Source: Blastomyces gilchristii SLH14081 (Eukaryota > Ascomycota > Eurotiomycetes > Onygenales > Ajellomycetaceae). From it: a stretch of DNA of 29,860 bases. The position numbers were made by a program, and so were the translations under genes. Shown here one piece after another: positions 1 to 10,275 of the stretch (positions are counted from its first letter, which is position 1; the number at the start of each line of letters is the position of its first letter). Location: positions 94,109-123,968 of the forward strand of contig NW_003101639.1 in NCBI RefSeq assembly GCF_000003855.2. The letters are read 5' to 3'. The notes beneath the pieces are model-generated. The model was not told the origin of the DNA. It made no database searches and saw nothing but the letters and a program-made list of their open reading frames with translations.

Positions 1-1290
1 TTTTTTGCAGAGAAATTGATTAAAACTATTCAATTTTATTCTAAATTATTCAATTCTTCTCACACAACAAGTATGCAAGTCAAATCAGTTAATAAAGAGT
101 ATAAAAAAGAATTAAGTATTAATGAAAGCTCTTCAGTCACTGAAAAAGTAATTCTTACTTAAAAGAATATGAAATTATGATAGAAAACAGCTCTATTTTT
201 AATTCTTTGTAAGAATATTATATAAAATTCAGAGAAAAATATCTTACTTTTTCAAGAGAAGTAAAAAACTATTTCTAAGATCTTTTTTTTTTTTGTATTA
301 ACTGCTGTAGAAGAATAAGATAGAAACTGCTAAGATATGCACTACTGTATACTGTCTATCAAGACTTTCTCTCTTCAGAGTCTTGATATTATAGAGAATA
401 TAAGTCTGTTTCTATATAATAATATAAATATTGTCAGCAGAATGTAGAGAAACTGATTATTTATATCTTAAAATAGAAGACTTTGTCAATGATTATATTA
501 ATATAGAGTTAATTCTTAAATTCAATAGAAATCTAGTGTTGCTGTTCTCAATCTCTTGCAGAATCTATTGAATATTGAGATATTAAAACTAGATTTAATA
601 TATCTCACTGTGCAGGGATCAAAGACTCAGTCAGATCTTGAGATATACTGATTTTATAGTTGTTGTGTCTGCTGATTATGTATCAAATACAGTTGCTGAG
701 GTATCTTTTTATACTTTTCTGCCAGGGATGGGCCAGATTGAGAGAGGTGATATGAGGGTGAGACTTGATATTGATGTCTAGATACACTGAAGACAGACTG
801 CAGAGATTGCACTTCAGAAGTGACTGTTGATTATATGCTTGATATTATTACTGAGATATCTTTTTGTATTTTTCTGCTGAGGATGGGCCAGATTAGAAAG
901 GGCGGTATGAGGGTGAGACTTGGCATTGATGTTTTGAAACATCAAAGATGGACAGGGTTTTTGCAGAGATCACTTCTCAGATATCTTCACAACTACAGAT
1001 TGAGAATCTTCCAAAATTGAGAAGATTGATGCATATGACTAGGTCTCTTCACCTTACAATTTGCATGGCAATTTGGCCCGGGGTTGTGGTGTGATAGGTG
1101 AGAATGAGGGATAATCCCACACAGGAGTTTTGAACAACGTCTGGTTCACATTTGGCTGGATAACTCCACCATCACACAGGGTATGCAGTCGGCGATGGGG
1201 TCAAAATGCTTGTATGATCGAGGGCTTTTCAATGAATCTATCGGCGGGTTCTTATTCGAAAAATCGAGCGAGTTCGTGGTGGAGCGGTTT
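1..1290 (-). mobile_element. LINE copy E, 5' UTR end only (minus strand, continues off the left edge)
   Basis: This segment is the reverse complement of about 17830-19138, the 5' UTR of LINE C, with scattered transition differences. Position 1 corresponds to about 19138 in C. The match ends at GGAGCGGTTT (1281-1290), the mirror of the first bases of C. The 5' end of E therefore lies at about 1290, and its ORFs lie outside the window to the left. A roughly 110-bp unit containing GATGGGCCAGATT occurs twice, near 727 and 882. The outer part (about 1065-1290) keeps several CpG sites, whereas 1-650 is strongly AT-shifted. Small ORFs here, such as 820-1020, are shadows: the same sequence in C is non-coding 5' UTR. 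The target duplication cannot be checked because the other end of E is not in the window. Confidence 0.8.
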
Positions 1291-2330
1291 GCTTTATCTT
1301 CTGTAAGACAGCTGTATTAAGAAATCAAAGTGAAATAGTATCACTGTATCTATGAATATCTATTTTAATCTTGTAAAGGTTTTATAAGCTTCTGAGATAA
1401 GAAAATTCTCACAGCTCTCTCTTCTCAACAATCTTTCTATTCTTTATTTATAAGATGACTTCTTCTTATTTTCATTCTTCAGTATGTCTGTAAGAGTTAA
1501 GAAGATTCTTATAAACATAAAGATAAATTATCTATAGAAATTCACAAAGCTCAGAAAGATCTGAATCTCATGAATACTAGTTAACTCTGACTATGATAGA
1601 ATAGTCTTAATCTGTGAAGATTTCATCTGAATATTGTCTGTAGTAATTACATATTCTAGAAAATTAATCTGATAAGTACTGAAGATATACTTTATAAGCT
1701 TAATATACAGTTCTGCCTCATCTAAGATCTCTAATATAGTTTATATATACTCAGTGTGTTCTTTCTTCTCTACAGAGTACATTATCACATCATTCAAATA
1801 TATTATTATAAAGATATTCAGATATACATGAAGTATTTTATTGATAAAAGACTGAAATACTGTAGAGATATTAGTCAAATTAAAAGATATCACTAGATAT
1901 TTGAATAATTTCAGTACAGTTTTAAAGACAGTCTTTCATTCATTCTCAGACTGTATTTACAGCTGTGTATATATATTGATCATATTCAGTTATATGAATA
2001 TGACAGCTTCTGTAAGACAGTTGATTACATTCTCAATCAGAGATAGAAAATAGCAACTTTTTATAGTCTTAGAGTTCAGATTATAATAGTTTATATATAA
2101 TCTGAGATCTTTGTTCTTCTTCTTCATAAATATTACAGAGACTTTCACAGAGATTTGTAAAGATCAGATGAAGTCATTCTTCAGATTCTTCTTTACATAA
2201 GTCTGTAAGATCTCTGTTTCATGATAAGAGAGCTTATAGATTAGTTCTCAGAAGAGTTTCTATTCTGCTATTAAATCTATTATCAGATTCTTCTCACAGT
2301 GAGATAAGAGCTGAATATCTCTGTAAGATC
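1291..2330 (-). pseudogene. pol: Gypsy element G2 pol remnant: reverse transcriptase (minus strand)
   Basis: Reading the minus strand from 2330 downwards gives a Ty3/gypsy RT in order. First comes a linker with YKLSYHETEILQTYVKKNLK, then KKKNKDLRLYINYYNLNSKT (family KKDGSLRLCVDYRGLN), then LIENVINCLTEAV, then the catalytic box. The box is at 1789-1800 and reads YLND where the family has YLDD, so the first catalytic Asp is replaced by Asn by a G-to-A change. It continues through VIMYSVEKKEHTEYI into an FHFDF stretch near the RNase H boundary, where LINE E cuts it off. Many in-frame TGA, TAA and TAG codons are present, so it cannot be translated. The N-terminal side of the same polyprotein resumes at 8014, across the G1 insertion. 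Family assignment is firm; exact domain edges are approximate. Confidence 0.8.
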
Positions 2331-2637
2331 TATGGCGGGCTGCGCGCGATCAATGATATAGACTATTCCGTTACACTTCACAGATTCCAACCACTTCATT
2401 CTCAAATGCATATGCTCTAATTCTCAGCCATTCTCAATCACCGATCCTCGGCCGCTATGAACGCGTATAGATTCTTCCACCCCGAAGCTTCACTGCATAC
2501 ATTATCACATACACATATAAATATCCACTCTAATCACTGATTCTCACACTTTCTCTTTCTTTCCTTCTCTAATGTTTTTCTCTTTGTTATATAAGACCTA
2601 TATATTATACTGATCTATTCAGTGTAGGCCTCTTACA
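2331..2637 (+). repeat. 5' LTR of G1
   Basis: It starts TATGGCGGGC and ends CTCTTACA. The partner LTR starts TGTGACAGGC, so the ancestral start was TGTG and this LTR follows the TG...CA rule. It contains the AT-rich stretch TTATATAAGACCTATATATT near 2587, a plausible TATA region. This copy keeps more CpG at its 5' side (for example GCTGCGCGCGATC) than the 3' LTR, while the 3' LTR keeps more at its far end. The two LTRs differ almost only by C/T and G/A transitions. Confidence 0.9.
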
Positions 2638-2650
2638 CTAGAAAAACATT

Positions 2651-2714
2651 CATTGTCTCCTTATTAGAAATGATTATTCATGCATTGTCTTCTTATTAGA
2701 AACAATTATTCATT
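2651..2714 (+). repeat. Two tandem 32-bp units in the G1 leader
   Basis: The unit CATTGTCTCCTTATTAGAAA (first 20 bases) begins at 2651 and recurs at 2683 as CATTGTCTTCTTATTAGAAA. The duplication lies between the 5' LTR and gag. Its role is unknown; leader duplications can arise by slippage during reverse transcription. Confidence 0.7.
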
Positions 2715-2762
2715 GAGAGATATCTGAATGTGTAACAATGTGTAGAAAAGAGAAACAGTTAA

Positions 2763-4130
2763 GTGAACACTGAGTTCTCAGATAGAAGCTTGCTCATCAG
2801 TCACTCTGACCTCATAATAAGATTTTACAAGAGAATGTCAGTGAAAGACCTGAGAGTTCTGACACTCAGATATATGAGATATTTATATGATTACACTTCT
2901 TCAGATTCCACAGATATCACACATTTGACAAATGATATAATCATGTCTAATGACAATATGAAAGAACTCTTGAACATGAGTATAGATGTGATACCACAGT
3001 GACTCTGAGTAATGTTGAAATTACAACAACAATAAATAGCTGATATGCATGTAACTTAACAATATTAATATGAAGAGATTCAATGATTATCAGAACAAGA
3101 AACTCATACAATTTCAATATATACAGAATTGAATACAAATGTGCTGAAAGAATGCTTAGATGCTTCTGTATATTTTAATACTTCTGATCTCACTCTCTAC
3201 TTATCATGAAGAATGGAAATGCTCATGAAGCTGAGTGTAGATGAAGATATTATCAGTTTATCAATCAATCAAGATTAGTATATCAATGAATGATTGAAGA
3301 ATCATGTGAAATAGAAGTTTTATTTATAAATGAAAGCATGTGAATCAGTGTTGTAAATGCCTCATAACATCATCAAATATCTTGATATTCTGTTCTGAGA
3401 CACTGCTGTGCAACAGAAAGTGTTAGATTGATTACAGAGTACTTAACAGAGGAATATTCCTCTTATAATATTCATTTCTGACTTTGATATCAAGATTCTA
3501 GAAGCAGATGATCAATCTTGAGAGAATTGAATGAAGATTAGTATGCTCAAGAAGATATTAACTTTTGAACTCTTACAGGCCCTTGTAAGCATAAATGAAG
3601 ATCAGACTTATGAAGATTTCTGCACACAGCTCTGAACATTGAACAACTGTCTTATCAAGCTCAAGACTATACAGAACAGTGGTAGAAGATGTTATACTTA
3701 TACACTCATACTGAAGAGAAGTAACAGCAATGATGCAGATGCCATGAACTGAATAGATTCAAATGTCTATACATAAGCAAGAGTTTTCACTGTTCAAACA
3801 GGCTTCTGAGTTTCTGAGATCACTTCTGAAGAAGTTGCTGATCAACATCAACATAGAGTATGTATTAACTGTAACTGATTAAAACATATCACTATCAACT
3901 GTTGATTGACCTATGTGCTCTCTTAATCAAGAGAAAGATCAGTGTCTTCTTATTTAAAGAATGAATCAGTGTCTATCCATGTCAACTACATTGCAGTGAA
4001 GAAAGATTTGAAAGATAACTATAAGAATGCTCTGATGAAACAGGAAAAAGATTAGCTTCTGTTCAAATTTACAAACAGAAGCTTGAAGAGGTCAGATAAC
4101 AATGATTTAAAGAGAAAATGATAATGAATA
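2763..4130 (+). pseudogene. gag: G1 gag remnant with CCHC zinc knuckle
   Basis: This is the capsid/nucleocapsid region of G1. An open stretch of 79 codons (2763-3002) beginning at a GTG is followed by reading broken by many stops in the same frame. The best marker is a nucleocapsid knuckle at 3861-3902 with spacing C-X2-C-X4-H-X4-C. One residue inside it is now TGA, presumably a former Trp or Arg. The 2763 stretch and the knuckle share one frame; pol lies in the -1 frame relative to it, which fits a gag-pol frameshift but could also be an old indel. The true gag start is uncertain because the initiator may have mutated. Assignment rests on position plus the knuckle. Confidence 0.65.
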
Positions 4131-7100
4131 CAATTCTTGTATCTACTGTGATTGATAACATGTATAATATGAAAGTCATAATAGACAGCAGTCTATGCCA
4201 CTATACAATGATAAAATCTTCAGTCATAAGACATTATAATCTTCAGCATATTCTCTTATCAAAACCCTGACTTCTCACAGGATTTGATAATTCAAAAGAT
4301 GTTTGTATCTGTTATATGATGAAACTAAACATAGATGTGAAAGAACATCAATGTGAAGATGTCTATGTATATAAAGTTAATAATCTAGATTATAATCTTA
4401 TGTTAGAACTTGCCTGACTATCTGAATAAGATATCTTATTAAATGCTTGAAACAGAAGCTTGATATTCCCTAACAATGATAGAATTCATGAAGATAATAT
4501 TCACAAGACTATGAATCTTACACAGATCTCTGCCAATGCTTATAAAATACTCTGAAAAAGAAGTCATTATCAAAACTGCTGACAGAGTCACTGATAAGAT
4601 CACTGATAGCAGAATCATATATCAATCTATTTCATCAGTCTGACTGATATCAAAAAGGCTCTAGAAAAGTTATCCTGTGTTACAACAACAGATTCTTATA
4701 TGAAACTCTCTCAACAATATCATGAATATCTAGATGTCTTTCAATAAGACAATAATGTTACAAATCTACCTCTCTTATAAGGTCCAGAAGTGGACCACAG
4801 TATCAAGTTGAAAAAGAGAGATGATAAGAACTCTGAATTATCATAAGACTCTCTTTATAATATGTTCTGAGATGAACTTCTTCTTCTTCAAAAGTCACTC
4901 AATGATCTGTTGAATAAAGAATTTATATATATTAATAACTCTTCTGCTGCAGCCTCTATTCTCTTTGCAAAGAAATCAGACAGAGAACTCTGATTCTGTG
5001 TAAATTATTGAGAATTGAATAGATTAATAAAGAAGGACTATTATTCTTTATCTCTTATCAATGAAATTCTAGCTCACATTGAATAAGCTCAATAATTTAC
5101 AAAGTTAGATATCATTGCTGTGTTTCATAAGATCTGTATCACTGAAGAAGATGAGTGACTTACAGCATTCTGAACATGATATAATCTCTTTGAATGAGTA
5201 GTCACACTCTTTGAACTGACTAATACTCTCAGTATATTTCAGAAGTATATCAACTGAGCACTCTGAGACTTTCTTAATGAATTTGTATCTGTATATCTTG
5301 ATAACATTCTCATCTTCACTGATGAATTCAGAAAAGAATATCAAGAACATATATGAAAGATATTATAATAACTACAGAAAGCAGAACTGCTGATAGATAT
5401 AGATAAGTATGATTTTGAGATTAAAAGTATAAAATATCTAGACTTTATCATAGAAGCTAGTAAGAAAATCTGAATGAATTCTAAGAAGATCTCTGCTATT
5501 CTTGAATAAGAGATCTTCTACACTGTGAAAGATGTACAAAGCTTCATTGAATTTACTAACTTCTATCAGTGATTTATATGAAACTTCTCAGATATTGTGA
5601 GATCACTTACAAAACTCACTAAGAAAGACTCAGTATTTCAATGATCAGCAGACACTGAAGCTGCATTTATACAGATAAAGAAGATATTCATTAATATCTC
5701 TCTACTAATAATATTCAATTCTGATCATAAGACAGTTATTGAAGCTGATTTCTCTGACTATGTTATAGAAGAAGCTATATTACAATATGATAATAAAGAT
5801 GTCTTACAATTATACATCTTCATGTCTAAGAAACTGAGTTCTGTTGAATACAACTATGAGATCTATGACAAGAAACTTCTTACAATTGTATACTATCTAA
5901 AAGAATGAAACTGTGAACTCTGAAGTGTCTCTGAATTTGAGATATTTACAGATTATAAAAATCTCAAGCTCTTCACAACTATCTGTAAACTCACTGAATG
6001 ACAGATATAATGATCTGAGTTCTTAAGCTGCTTTCATTTTATGATACACTACTGTTCTGATAGCCAGAACTCAATGATAGATGCTCTTTCACAATGAGAG
6101 CAAGATATGCTATCTGATGTAACAGATACTCACTGAATGAACTGAGAGCATCAGCTCTTGAATCTGAAGATACTAGTTAATCAAGACAGAACAGCTCATG
6201 ACACTATACATACTTCTTCAATTAGAACTGTCACTGATATCTCAACTTCTCTTAAACCTACATTAGATGAACTATGATATACAGCAGCTTAAACTGATGA
6301 ACTTCTTCAAACACTTATTGAAGCAGTATGACAAGAAGCACCCTGATTTTCCCCAGAACTATGTATAAGAACTGACATCTCAGAATGTTCAATTAATGAT
6401 AATAATGCTCTATGATTTCATGAACAACACTGAGTTTCTCACTCTGAACTCTTACACACTCAGATAATGAAAGAGATGTATAACTCTTGTATAATCAGTC
6501 ATTCAGGTTGCAAACAACTGTATCAAATAATCTCTCAAGAGTTCTACTGATCTGAGATATCAGACAGCATCAGATGTTTCATCTGAAACTATAACTATTA
6601 TTTCTCTATCACTTTATAAAAGAACTGTAGAAAAGATCTACTGAAACTGCTTGATATTTCTGATAGAATCTAGTGAGATGTGATAATTGACTTCACTATT
6701 GATCTCTCTGAGAGTAAGAGTTGTAGAAACATTCTAGTCATTGTGAACTGATTAAGTAAGAATATAATATTGAAACTCTGTAACAAGATAAATACTGAAC
6801 AAGTCACTGAAGCTTTTCTAAGAAGCCTGTTCTATCAGATGCATGAATTACTGAGATCTATAGTATCAGATTAAGACTGTCAATTCATGAGTACTCTCTG
6901 AATAAGAATCTGTCAAGTTCTTAAGATTATACACTGTTTATCAACTGTCTATCATTCTGAGACTGATAATGCATCAGAATGAATAATTCAGACTGTAAAG
7001 AATTATCTTTATAAGTTCTGCAACTACTTATAAGATGATTGACATGATCTTCTTCTACACACAGAGATTGCTATCAATGATTGAGATGCTGTCTTAACAG

Positions 7101-7690
7101 ATATAAGCTCATTCTTTCTTACACACAGTTCACACTGAATCTCTGCAGTTCAATCCAGATCACTGATAATATAGTAATAAAACTCTGAGATGTCTGTGAT
7201 TAAGCAGAAGCCTTTATGGCGAGTGCTAAACAGAATTAAGAAGATTGAATCAATGTTCACTGAGATCTCACTGAACAATATAAGATAGAAGATCTGATAT
7301 GGTTAAATCTTAAGAATATATAAATCACATGCTCATCCTGCACACTGAATTATCATCATACAAAGTATAAAGTGATAGAAGTTCTAGATAGTCACAACTA
7401 TTATCTTGACACATTATCAGAAATTCATGATATCTTCTATACAAGCTTGCTTCATCATGCTGTCACTGATCTGTTCTCTTCTCAACTGACTTCTAACTGA
7501 CAATTGCCAGGCATCATAGAAGAAGATAATGAGCTTGAGTGAGAGATTGAGAATATTCTCAATGAGAGACCTCACAGCTGCAGCTGACAATATCTTATGA
7601 AATGAGTCAGGTATAATCATCTGACCTGAACTCTGAGTTCTGTATTATCTGAAACAGCAGCTCTTGACTGATGAGAACTGCTTCTGAAAA
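4131..7690 (+). pseudogene. pol: G1 pol remnant: protease, RT, RNase H, integrase, chromodomain
   Basis: Domains read in gypsy order. A protease-like IIDSSLCHYTM (family DSG) lies near 4178. RT includes FCVNY-ELNRLIKKDYYSL near 5000, FTKLDIIAVFHKICI near 5100, and a catalytic box at 5294-5305 that reads YLDN instead of YLDD, so a catalytic Asp is lost. RNase H includes EADFSDYVIEEAILQ near 5743 and EYNYEIYDKKLLTIVYY. The integrase core includes IIDFTIDL at about 6683 and DNASE near 6965. A chromodomain of the form EXEIENILNERP lies at about 7537 onward. Trp positions are mostly TGA. The frame is constant from protease to integrase, then shifts once between about 7150 and 7205 before the GPF/chromodomain part. 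The chromodomain places G1 in the chromovirus branch, whose members tether to histone marks. Confidence 0.85.
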
Positions 7691-7697
7691 GAGGGGG
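7686..7697 (+). promoter_or_regulatory. Polypurine tract of G1
   Basis: GAAAAGAGGGGG lies four bases before the 3' LTR start at 7702. A purine run here is the expected plus-strand primer for an LTR retroelement. The G-run has survived in otherwise G-poor sequence. Confidence 0.75.
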
Positions 7698-7701
7698 CTA
7701 A

Positions 7702-8008
7702 TGTGACAGGCTGCACATGATCAATGATATAGACTATTTCATTACACTTCACAGATTTCAATCACTTCATTCTCAAATATGTATGCTCTGATTCTCAGCC
7801 ATTCTTAATCACTGATTCTCAGTCACTATAAACGCGTATAGATTATTCCGCCCTGAAGCTCCACTGCGTACATCATCACATGCACGTATAAATATTCACT
7901 TCAATCACTGATTCTCACACTTTCTCTTTCTTTCCTTCTCTAACGTTTTTCTCTTTGTTATATAAGACCTATATATTATACCGATCTATTCGGCGTAGGC
8001 CTCTTACA
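7702..8008 (+). repeat. 3' LTR of G1
   Basis: It is 307 bp long, the same length as the 5' LTR, from TGTGACAGGC to CTCTTACA, and is followed by the AGATC duplication. Differences from the 5' LTR are transitions. The pattern is mosaic: its first half lost CpG sites that the 5' LTR keeps, while its last part (for example CCGATCTATTCGGCG) keeps sites that the 5' LTR lost. Confidence 0.9.
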
Positions 8009-8013
8009 AGATC

Positions 8014-9688
8014 TCAGTATTTCTCTGATATCTGAAGCTCAGTTTTCATGACTACAAAGTTCTCAGACATTTATAAAGTTATTATATAGATGAGCTTGTC
8101 TTCTCTAATCAACTCTGCAGTATCAACTGATTCTATCTCTATAAGTGAGTCTGTTAACACTGATCAGAAGTATAAACCTGACTCATAGACAGTTATGTGT
8201 GAATTGTGTCTTTAAAGTTATACAAGTCTCAAGTACATATCATCTATAATATTTATAACAATTATAGTTTTTATAAATCTTCTTCAGATTCTGAAGAGAT
8301 CTTGCAATTCAAAGATGACTCTTATAAGTCTCTCAGTTCTCAGGTCTGAGTTCTCATGCCCTGCTTATTATAAGAGCAGATTCTCAGTTTTTATCATTCA
8401 GCTCATTCACTTCATAAGTTGTAGAAATACTACAGTGATCTGAGATTCTGAGTTTATTAATACTTCTTATACTGATGAGATAGTAGTACTGCAGTGCAGT
8501 CTCTTCTCACAAGCATATATTTTCATTGAGAGAGTAACAGATTCAGATGTCAACTTTAAGACTCTTAAAAAGACTGTTACTGACTCTGTCTATGACTTCT
8601 CAAATTTCTATTTTAATTTGTTTAGATAGTTTATATGAAGATATTCTGATTTAGAATAGATGAAGCAGAGATTCTTTTTCTTAATCTCTCTGTTATACAC
8701 TCTATTCATAGAAGCTTATGAAGCTCTCTCTCTCTACTCAGTAGTCAGATAAGAATCTCTCTATATCTTATCATCTTTTTTTAATAAATCTGTTCTCTGT
8801 TATTCTAGCTCTCATGAGACTGATTGATGATTTACTCTTCACAGATCTGTGACTCTCATAGTGATCTGTAAGTAGTAAATGAGAGTTATCAGTTTCTTCA
8901 GAATCAAGAACTTAGAGTCTCACTCAATGAGCTTGTTCTACATATCTTTATTCAGTCTCTTTATAAACATTATTATTCAGGTCTTATTTCAGAGCTCTGT
9001 TTTCACAGGTCTTAATTCATATCATAATTTCATGAAGTATTATAAGTAATCTTTATCAGATTTCTCATCTCTTTTTCTAATATGATAATCATAGCTCAGG
9101 TGTTCTCTGTTCAGTTTATAAAGTCTCTCAACTTATTCTCTAGATAGATCTTGAGAACAGATCAGTGAAATCTCTTATAATCATTCTCTAAATAATTCAG
9201 CTAGTTCTTGACTTCAGTGTAGTAGAGGTCTGTCATTATATAGATAACAGCTTCTTCATCTTATATATTACACAGTCAGACTTGTGAGTCAATTTTAAAT
9301 ACAAACTTGTAAAAGCTTTTATAGATGGTAGTTTGATAAGTGATCTTAAATGATCATGACTTAAGAAAGTTTCTTTTCAGTTCATAGATGTCTCTGAAGA
9401 TCATGTCTAGAGACTCAGTTCAAGAGTGTTTACAGATAGTAAGCATTTCTTGTAGAAAAATAGCTTGATTCTGTGAGAGATATTTAAGAATGTTCTTCAC
9501 TAGAATTGATTTATTCATGAATTTGAAGAGTTTCTCTTTCACAGATGTAGAGAATGATGTTCTGTGAGTGATTGATAAGTTCTCTGAAACTTCTTTCACA
9601 GAGATTATTCATGATTCAGATGACTGCTTCTGAGTGTCTGCAGTAGAGTTCACAGGGGTTGAAGCATGCAAGTTTCTAGTTCTTTCAG
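8014..9688 (-). pseudogene. gag: Gypsy element G2 gag and protease region (minus strand)
   Basis: Read on the minus strand, a start codon overlaps the LINE A target site, about 9688-9690 (MTERTRNLHASTPV...). A long Gag-like polypeptide broken by stops follows. Capsid-type features include FKFMNKSILVKN and SFYKFVFKIDSQ. Towards 8460-8560 the sequence resembles the segment leading into a retroviral-type protease (LSMKIYACEKRLHCSTT), but I could not see a clean DSG triad. The segment ends at 8014, where G1 interrupts the linker before RT; RT continues at 2330. Stops and loss of Trp codons make it non-functional. Gag identity is good; the protease location is tentative. Confidence 0.6.
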
Positions 9689-9765
9689 TCATAATAAGTA
9701 TTATTATTATTATTATTATTATTCTTCAATTATAGATGTATACAGTCAGAGACTATGATATCTAC

Positions 9766-9785
9766 ATGAGAATCTTTAGTTCTCA
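9766..9785 (-). other. 3' UTR stem-loop of LINE A (weakened)
   Basis: TGAGAA...TTCTCA can pair with the same 8-nt spacing as in the other LINE copies. The outer pairs seen in B, C and F are lost here by transitions. Confidence 0.5.
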
Positions 9786-10175
9786 GAGTTTTTTCTATAT
9801 CTATAGAGTCAACTATTATACATTTATCAATTTCAGATATGTAAAATCAGAAAATTCCAGCTCAGAATACAAACACTATTTACAAATTGCAGTATTTCAT
9901 CATCTTTTAATACTTTGAAATTATTTGAAAATATCATGACAAAGAAAAACAAAACATAGTCTTAAAGATAGATATATTAAATAGAAAGATAGAAAAGAAC
10001 AGAAAGAAATAAGTATAGTAAAGAGAGACTATAATAAAATAAAAATATTAAAAGATAGTGTATAGCTGTTTTAACAGACTATATCTAATCAATTTTCATC
10101 TCTTCATATTCAGATATTTCTGAATTCAGTCATTTTCTTATAACTGCTTGAGTTTCTGATAGAAAGTCTATTAAG

Positions 10176-10275
10176 NNNNNNNNNNNNNNNNNNNNNNNNN
10201 NNNNNNNNNNNNNNNNNNNNNNNNNNNNNNNNNNNNNNNNNNNNNNNNNNNNNNNNNNNNNNNNNNNNNNNNNNN
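10176..10275. other. Assembly gap of exactly 100 N
   Basis: The gap lies in LINE A. In copy B the two flanking motifs (TCTATTAAG and TATTGTATAATGCAC) are separated by about 85 bases, so 100 is probably a placeholder and the real gap is likely close to 85 bp unless it hides an insertion. Confidence 0.95.

Larger units (their letters stand above)
2331..8008 (+). mobile_element. Gypsy-type chromovirus G1, complete but mutated, inserted in G2 pol
   Basis: Two 307-bp LTRs (2331-2637 and 7702-8008) bound a 5.06-kb interior with gag, protease, RT, RNase H, integrase and chromodomain in plus-strand order. The element is flanked by a perfect 5-bp duplication AGATC (2326-2330 and 8009-8013), typical of Ty3/gypsy integration. 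G2 coding sequence continues on both sides (1291-2330 and 8014 onward), which shows that G1 landed inside G2 upstream of its RT domain. A purine-rich polypurine tract precedes the 3' LTR. I could not recognise a tRNA primer binding site just after 2637. Numerous stop codons make it inactive. Confidence 0.92.

Noticed and set aside
820..1020. A 66-codon ORF near the left edge
   Set aside because: It is the mirror of the LINE C 5' UTR, and its counterpart reading in C (18101-18286) lies in non-coding leader.
5105..5350. A minus-strand 81-codon ORF
   Set aside because: It is antisense to the RT domain of G1, which has strong motifs on the plus strand.
9700..9723. An ATT microsatellite as an independent feature
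   Set aside because: It is the reverse complement of the LINE A tail; similar tracts at 12744, 25491, 26301 and 28818 are all LINE ends.
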